Assembly: GCA_949128015.1 (NCBI GenBank)
Contig: CASBRC010000424.1
Coordinates: 1 to 6,562 of the forward strand
DNA: 6,562 nt
From: Synechococcales cyanobacterium PMM_0003
GTDB lineage: Bacteria > Cyanobacteriota > Cyanobacteriia > Pseudanabaenales > Pseudanabaenaceae
Reading direction: 5' to 3'
Positions within the stretch are counted from its first letter, which is position 1. Each line of letters opens with the position of its first letter. This document shows positions 5,142 through 6,562 of this stretch, one piece after another. A program made the position numbers and the translations under genes. The notes beneath the pieces were generated by a model, which did not search any database, was not told the DNA's origin, and saw only the letters and a program-made list of their open reading frames with translations.

Positions 5142-5214
5142 GCCCCCATCGTCTAGAGGCCTAGGACACCTCCCTTTCACGGAGGCGACGGGGATTCGAA
5201 TTCCCCTGGGGGTA
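5142..5214 (+). tRNA. trnE-UUC: tRNA-Glu (anticodon UUC)
   Basis: A 73-nt cloverleaf: acceptor GCCCCCA/TGGGGGT (first pair G-U) with discriminator A, anticodon arm CCTCC-CTTTCAC-GGAGG with anticodon TTC (5176-5178), T arm GGGGA-TTCGAAT-TCCCC. The last T-stem pair is A-U (A5194 with T5202). In cyanobacteria and plastids this A53-U61 pair is linked to use of Glu-tRNA by glutamyl-tRNA reductase for tetrapyrrole and chlorophyll synthesis. CCA is not encoded. It has its own promoter and terminator. Confidence 0.97.
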
Positions 5215-5226
5215 TTCTTGAAAAAC

Positions 5227-5257
5227 AAAAAGCCCTTGCAATGCAAGGGCTTTTTTA
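5227..5257 (+). terminator. Intrinsic terminator of tRNA-Glu
   Basis: AGCCCTTGCA (5231-5240) pairs with TGCAAGGGCT (5242-5251), flanked by an A-run on the left and TTTTTT on the right. It begins 12 nt after the tRNA. The near-symmetric A/T runs could also stop transcription from the opposite side. Confidence 0.9.
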
Positions 5258-5262
5258 TTGAT

Positions 5263-5295
5263 AAAAATCAAGTCCGTGAGGGAAACTTGATTTTT
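5263..5295 (-). terminator. Terminator hairpin of dapB
   Basis: AAAAATCAAG (5263-5272) and CTTGATTTTT (5286-5295) form a 10-bp perfect stem with a 13-nt loop. On the minus strand it follows the dapB stop at once (the TAA at 5296-5294 touches the stem) and ends in a T-run, fitting an intrinsic terminator. Together with the tRNA-Glu hairpin it separates two converging units. Confidence 0.7.
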
Positions 5296-6115
5296 AAAGT
5301 AATTTCTCTAAGCCATAGATAAGTGACTTGAGCGCTAGTACTTTGCGGACACACAGCAATGCACCTGCCATGTAGCAAGTGCGATCGCTAGCATTATGCT
5401 CAATCTTCAAAGTTTCGCCCATTGCGCCAAAAATCACTTCCTGACGCGCAACTATTCCTGGCAAACGCACGCTATGAATACGAATATTTTCGCCGTAGGT
5501 TGCGCCTCTAGCACCCGTGAGATGCTCCTTTTCATCGACAAGAGTAGGATTAAAAGTTTGACCTAGTTCCGAGAGCATCTGTGCGGTTTTAAGAGCCGTG
5601 CCGCTAGGAGCATCGGCTTTTTGATTGTGGTGCAGTTCGATGATTTCCACATGCTGAAAATATTTAGCTGCTGCGATCGCAGCTTGTTGCATCAAAATCA
5701 CGCCAACGGAGAAATTTGGGGCAATGATGCAGCCCATGCTTGCCTTGTCAGTGAAAATGGCTAGTTCGGCAATTTGTTGTTCGCTTAAGCCTGTTGTACC
5801 GACAACTGGTCGTACTCCATATGCGATCGCAGAACGAATATTTTCATAGATGATGCTGGGATGAGTGACATCGATCATTACTGGTAGTTGTGACTCCTGC
5901 GCGGCTTGGGCAAGGACAACTTCGAGATTATTAGTCACAGGGATTTCTAATTCACCAATCCCGATGACTTCACCGATATCTTCGCCGATGTGCTGGCGAC
6001 CGATCGCGCCTACGAGGGTCATGTCTGGCGCTTGGGCAATCGCTTTGATAATTTCGCGCCCCATTTTGCCTGTCGCCCCAGAGACAACGACAGGGATTTG
6101 TACATTATTTGTCAT
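5294..6115 (-). CDS. dapB: 4-hydroxy-tetrahydrodipicolinate reductase (DapB)
   Basis: The 273-aa protein is full length for DapB, the NAD(P)H-dependent reductase that makes tetrahydrodipicolinate in the diaminopimelate/lysine pathway in the cytoplasm. The N-terminal nucleotide-binding loop is [10 protein letters not shown] (13-22). GTTGL (106-110) and APNFSVGV (132-139) follow, and the catalytic/substrate signature [16 protein letters not shown] (160-175) has both His residues, the Lys and the SGT substrate loop. The GARG and HSVRLPG segments and the C-terminal region are also present. The ATG at 6115 has only a weak upstream ribosome site. It is convergent with tRNA-Glu, ends at its own hairpin, and lies 60 bp downstream of a small antitoxin-like gene on the same strand. 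No lysine riboswitch is evident in that short gap. Confidence 0.97.
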   Translation of the reverse strand: MTNNVQIPVVVSGATGKMGREIIKAIAQAPDMTLVGAIGRQHIGEDIGEVIGIGELEIPVTNNLEVVLAQAAQESQLPVMIDVTHPSIIYENIRSAIAYGVRPVVGTTGLSEQQIAELAIFTDKASMGCIIAPNFSVGVILMQQAAIAAAKYFQHVEIIELHHNQKADAPSGTALKTAQMLSELGQTFNPTLVDEKEHLTGARGATYGENIRIHSVRLPGIVARQEVIFGAMGETLKIEHNASDRTCYMAGALLCVRKVLALKSLIYGLEKLL

Positions 6116-6175
6116 GATTAAAACTAGAAAGCATATAGCTTTGAGCTTAGCTCACAAGTTATCCGAATCATGAAA

Positions 6176-6358
6176 TCAATTTTTGGAGTTAGCAGCGTGA
6201 ATAATTTCTATTAATTGATCCAGTTTCCCAGAATCAAGATCATCTTCTATTTGCTGATCCCATATTTTCTCGTGGTAATCTATCAGCCATGTTGTTAAGT
6301 TTGCTAATTCTTTAGTAGAGAGCATTTTGATAGCCGACTCGATTTCTTGGATGCTCAT
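6176..6358 (-). CDS. Small antitoxin-like protein, toxin partner not seen
   Basis: This 60-aa protein begins MSIQEIESAIKMLSTKELA and continues TTWLIDYHEKIWDQQIEDDLDSGKLDQLI. The pattern, a helix with a short S/P-x-x-E turn, then a W-D-x-Q-I-E-x-D-L-D-x-G-K/R-L-D segment, is that of small cyanobacterial proteins usually annotated as antitoxins next to RelE/ParE-type toxins. I chose the ATG at 6358 because relatives begin there. An in-frame ATG at 6373 would add MCRLA but has no ribosome site. No toxin gene follows: the next gene on the strand is dapB, 60 bp away. It is therefore a solitary antitoxin or a remnant. The family assignment is from pattern memory; the function is inferred. Confidence 0.7.
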   Translation of the reverse strand: MSIQEIESAIKMLSTKELANLTTWLIDYHEKIWDQQIEDDLDSGKLDQLIEIIHAANSKN

Positions 6359-6385
6359 AGCTAATCTACACATTAATTTATAAGT

Positions 6386-6394
6386 AGTGTATCA
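6386..6394 (-). promoter_or_regulatory. Possible extended -10 promoter of the small antitoxin-like gene
   Basis: On the minus strand TGATACACT resembles an extended -10 (TGn plus TACACT). It would start transcription about 20 nt before the ATG at 6358. There is no clear -35, and the surrounding DNA is AT-rich, so chance matches are likely. Confidence 0.25.
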
Positions 6395-6399
6395 AAATT

Positions 6400-6405
6400 T
6401 ATAAT
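6400..6405 (+). promoter_or_regulatory. Possible -10 element for the right-edge ATPase gene
   Basis: A perfect TATAAT lies 92 bp before the plus-strand ATG at 6498, and a second candidate, TATAAA, is at 6465-6470. Neither has a convincing -35 at 16-18 bp, so which is used, if either, is open. The rest of 6374-6497 holds no gene that I can see. Confidence 0.3.
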
Positions 6406-6497
6406 CTCACTATCAGAGATCTCGCAGTGTAAAATCAAGTCTGAGCGAATATCATTACAATCAATATAAAATCAAACCTAATGGTGTTAAAGCAGTT

Positions 6498-6562
6498 ATG
6501 CATATAGAAAAGTTGCGGATGCAAAACTTTAGGGGATTTAAGGATGTCACCATAGATTTTCC
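6498..6562 (+). CDS. RecF/OLD-like AAA ATPase (5' end only)
   Basis: Only 21 codons are visible before the right edge. The start MHIEKLRMQNFRGFKDVTID matches the opening beta strand of SMC/RecF/OLD-type ATPases (x-I-x-x-L-x-x-x-N-F-R-G-F-x-D-x-x-I-x-F). In these the Walker A P-loop follows about 10 residues later, outside the window. The family includes DNA repair proteins and many phage-defence ATPases (OLD nucleases, Gabija GajA, Septu PtuA and others), so no specific name is possible. No good Shine-Dalgarno sequence is seen. Transcription diverges from the small antitoxin-like gene. Confidence 0.75.
   Translation, partial: MHIEKLRMQNFRGFKDVTIDF

Noticed and set aside
5010..5246. Minus-strand open frame across tRNA-Glu and two terminators
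   Set aside because: It runs through a tRNA gene and hairpins, so it cannot be a normal protein gene.
5865..6173. 102-codon plus-strand frame antisense to dapB
   Set aside because: It overlaps the conserved dapB coding sequence and resembles nothing known; it is a by-product of dapB codon use.
6405..6430. Imperfect palindrome around AGAGATCTC near the right edge
   Set aside because: Only a short central palindrome is exact and the flanks do not pair well, so an operator call is not supported.
1..6562. CRISPR array or complete insertion sequence
   Set aside because: No regularly spaced repeats, transposase or paired terminal repeats around a gene were seen; the direct repeats found have only two copies.

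Overview
This window looks like cyanobacterial chromosome. The 8-bp palindrome GCGATCGC (HIP1) occurs 13 times in 6.6 kb, at about positions 446, 582, 997, 1227, 1320, 1902, 2046, 3226, 3679, 3726, 5381, 5673 and 5823, where about 0.1 would be expected by chance. The tRNA-Glu has the cyanobacterial/plastid form. A filamentous Pseudanabaena-like host is possible, but that is only an impression from overall sequence style. No stretch longer than 300 bases lacks a gene.

Left half (1-3236, all on the minus strand): a type I restriction-modification operon. Transcription runs hsdM (3236-1671), mntA (1633-1313), hepT (1316-966), a 19-codon mini-ORF that repeats the hsdM 3' end (955-896), vapB-like antitoxin (848-555), vapC-like PIN toxin (558-127), then the first codons of hsdS (73-1), which leaves the window. 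No terminator is visible between these genes. Two toxin-antitoxin modules therefore sit between the methylase and specificity genes: MntA/HepT (nucleotidyltransferase antitoxin with HEPN ribonuclease) and VapB/VapC. The MntA/HepT pair is bracketed by direct repeats of the hsdM 3' end (1664-1720 and 889-945, 51 of 57 bases identical, offset exactly 775 bp). This looks like a scar of insertion or recombination and is the most unusual structure in the window.

Middle (3237-4593): a tRNA-Thr(CGU) on the minus strand whose 3' end points at the hsd operon, a small GC-rich palindrome, a terminator hairpin, and an OmpR-type response regulator whose usual phosphoacceptor Asp is replaced by Ser. A divergent intergenic region holds an 18-bp perfect inverted repeat and an extended -10 promoter placed almost at the start codon of the next gene.

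Right part (4594-6562): a Nudix hydrolase of the ADP-ribose pyrophosphatase type with a hairpin across its stop codon, a promoter and tRNA-Glu(UUC) with its terminator, dapB (lysine/diaminopimelate synthesis) read toward the tRNA and closed by its own hairpin, a small antitoxin-like protein with no visible toxin, and on the plus strand the first 21 codons of a RecF/OLD-like ATPase that continues outside the window.

The right side is mostly ordinary housekeeping. The left side is a defence locus in which restriction-modification and two ribonuclease toxin modules appear to share one transcript.
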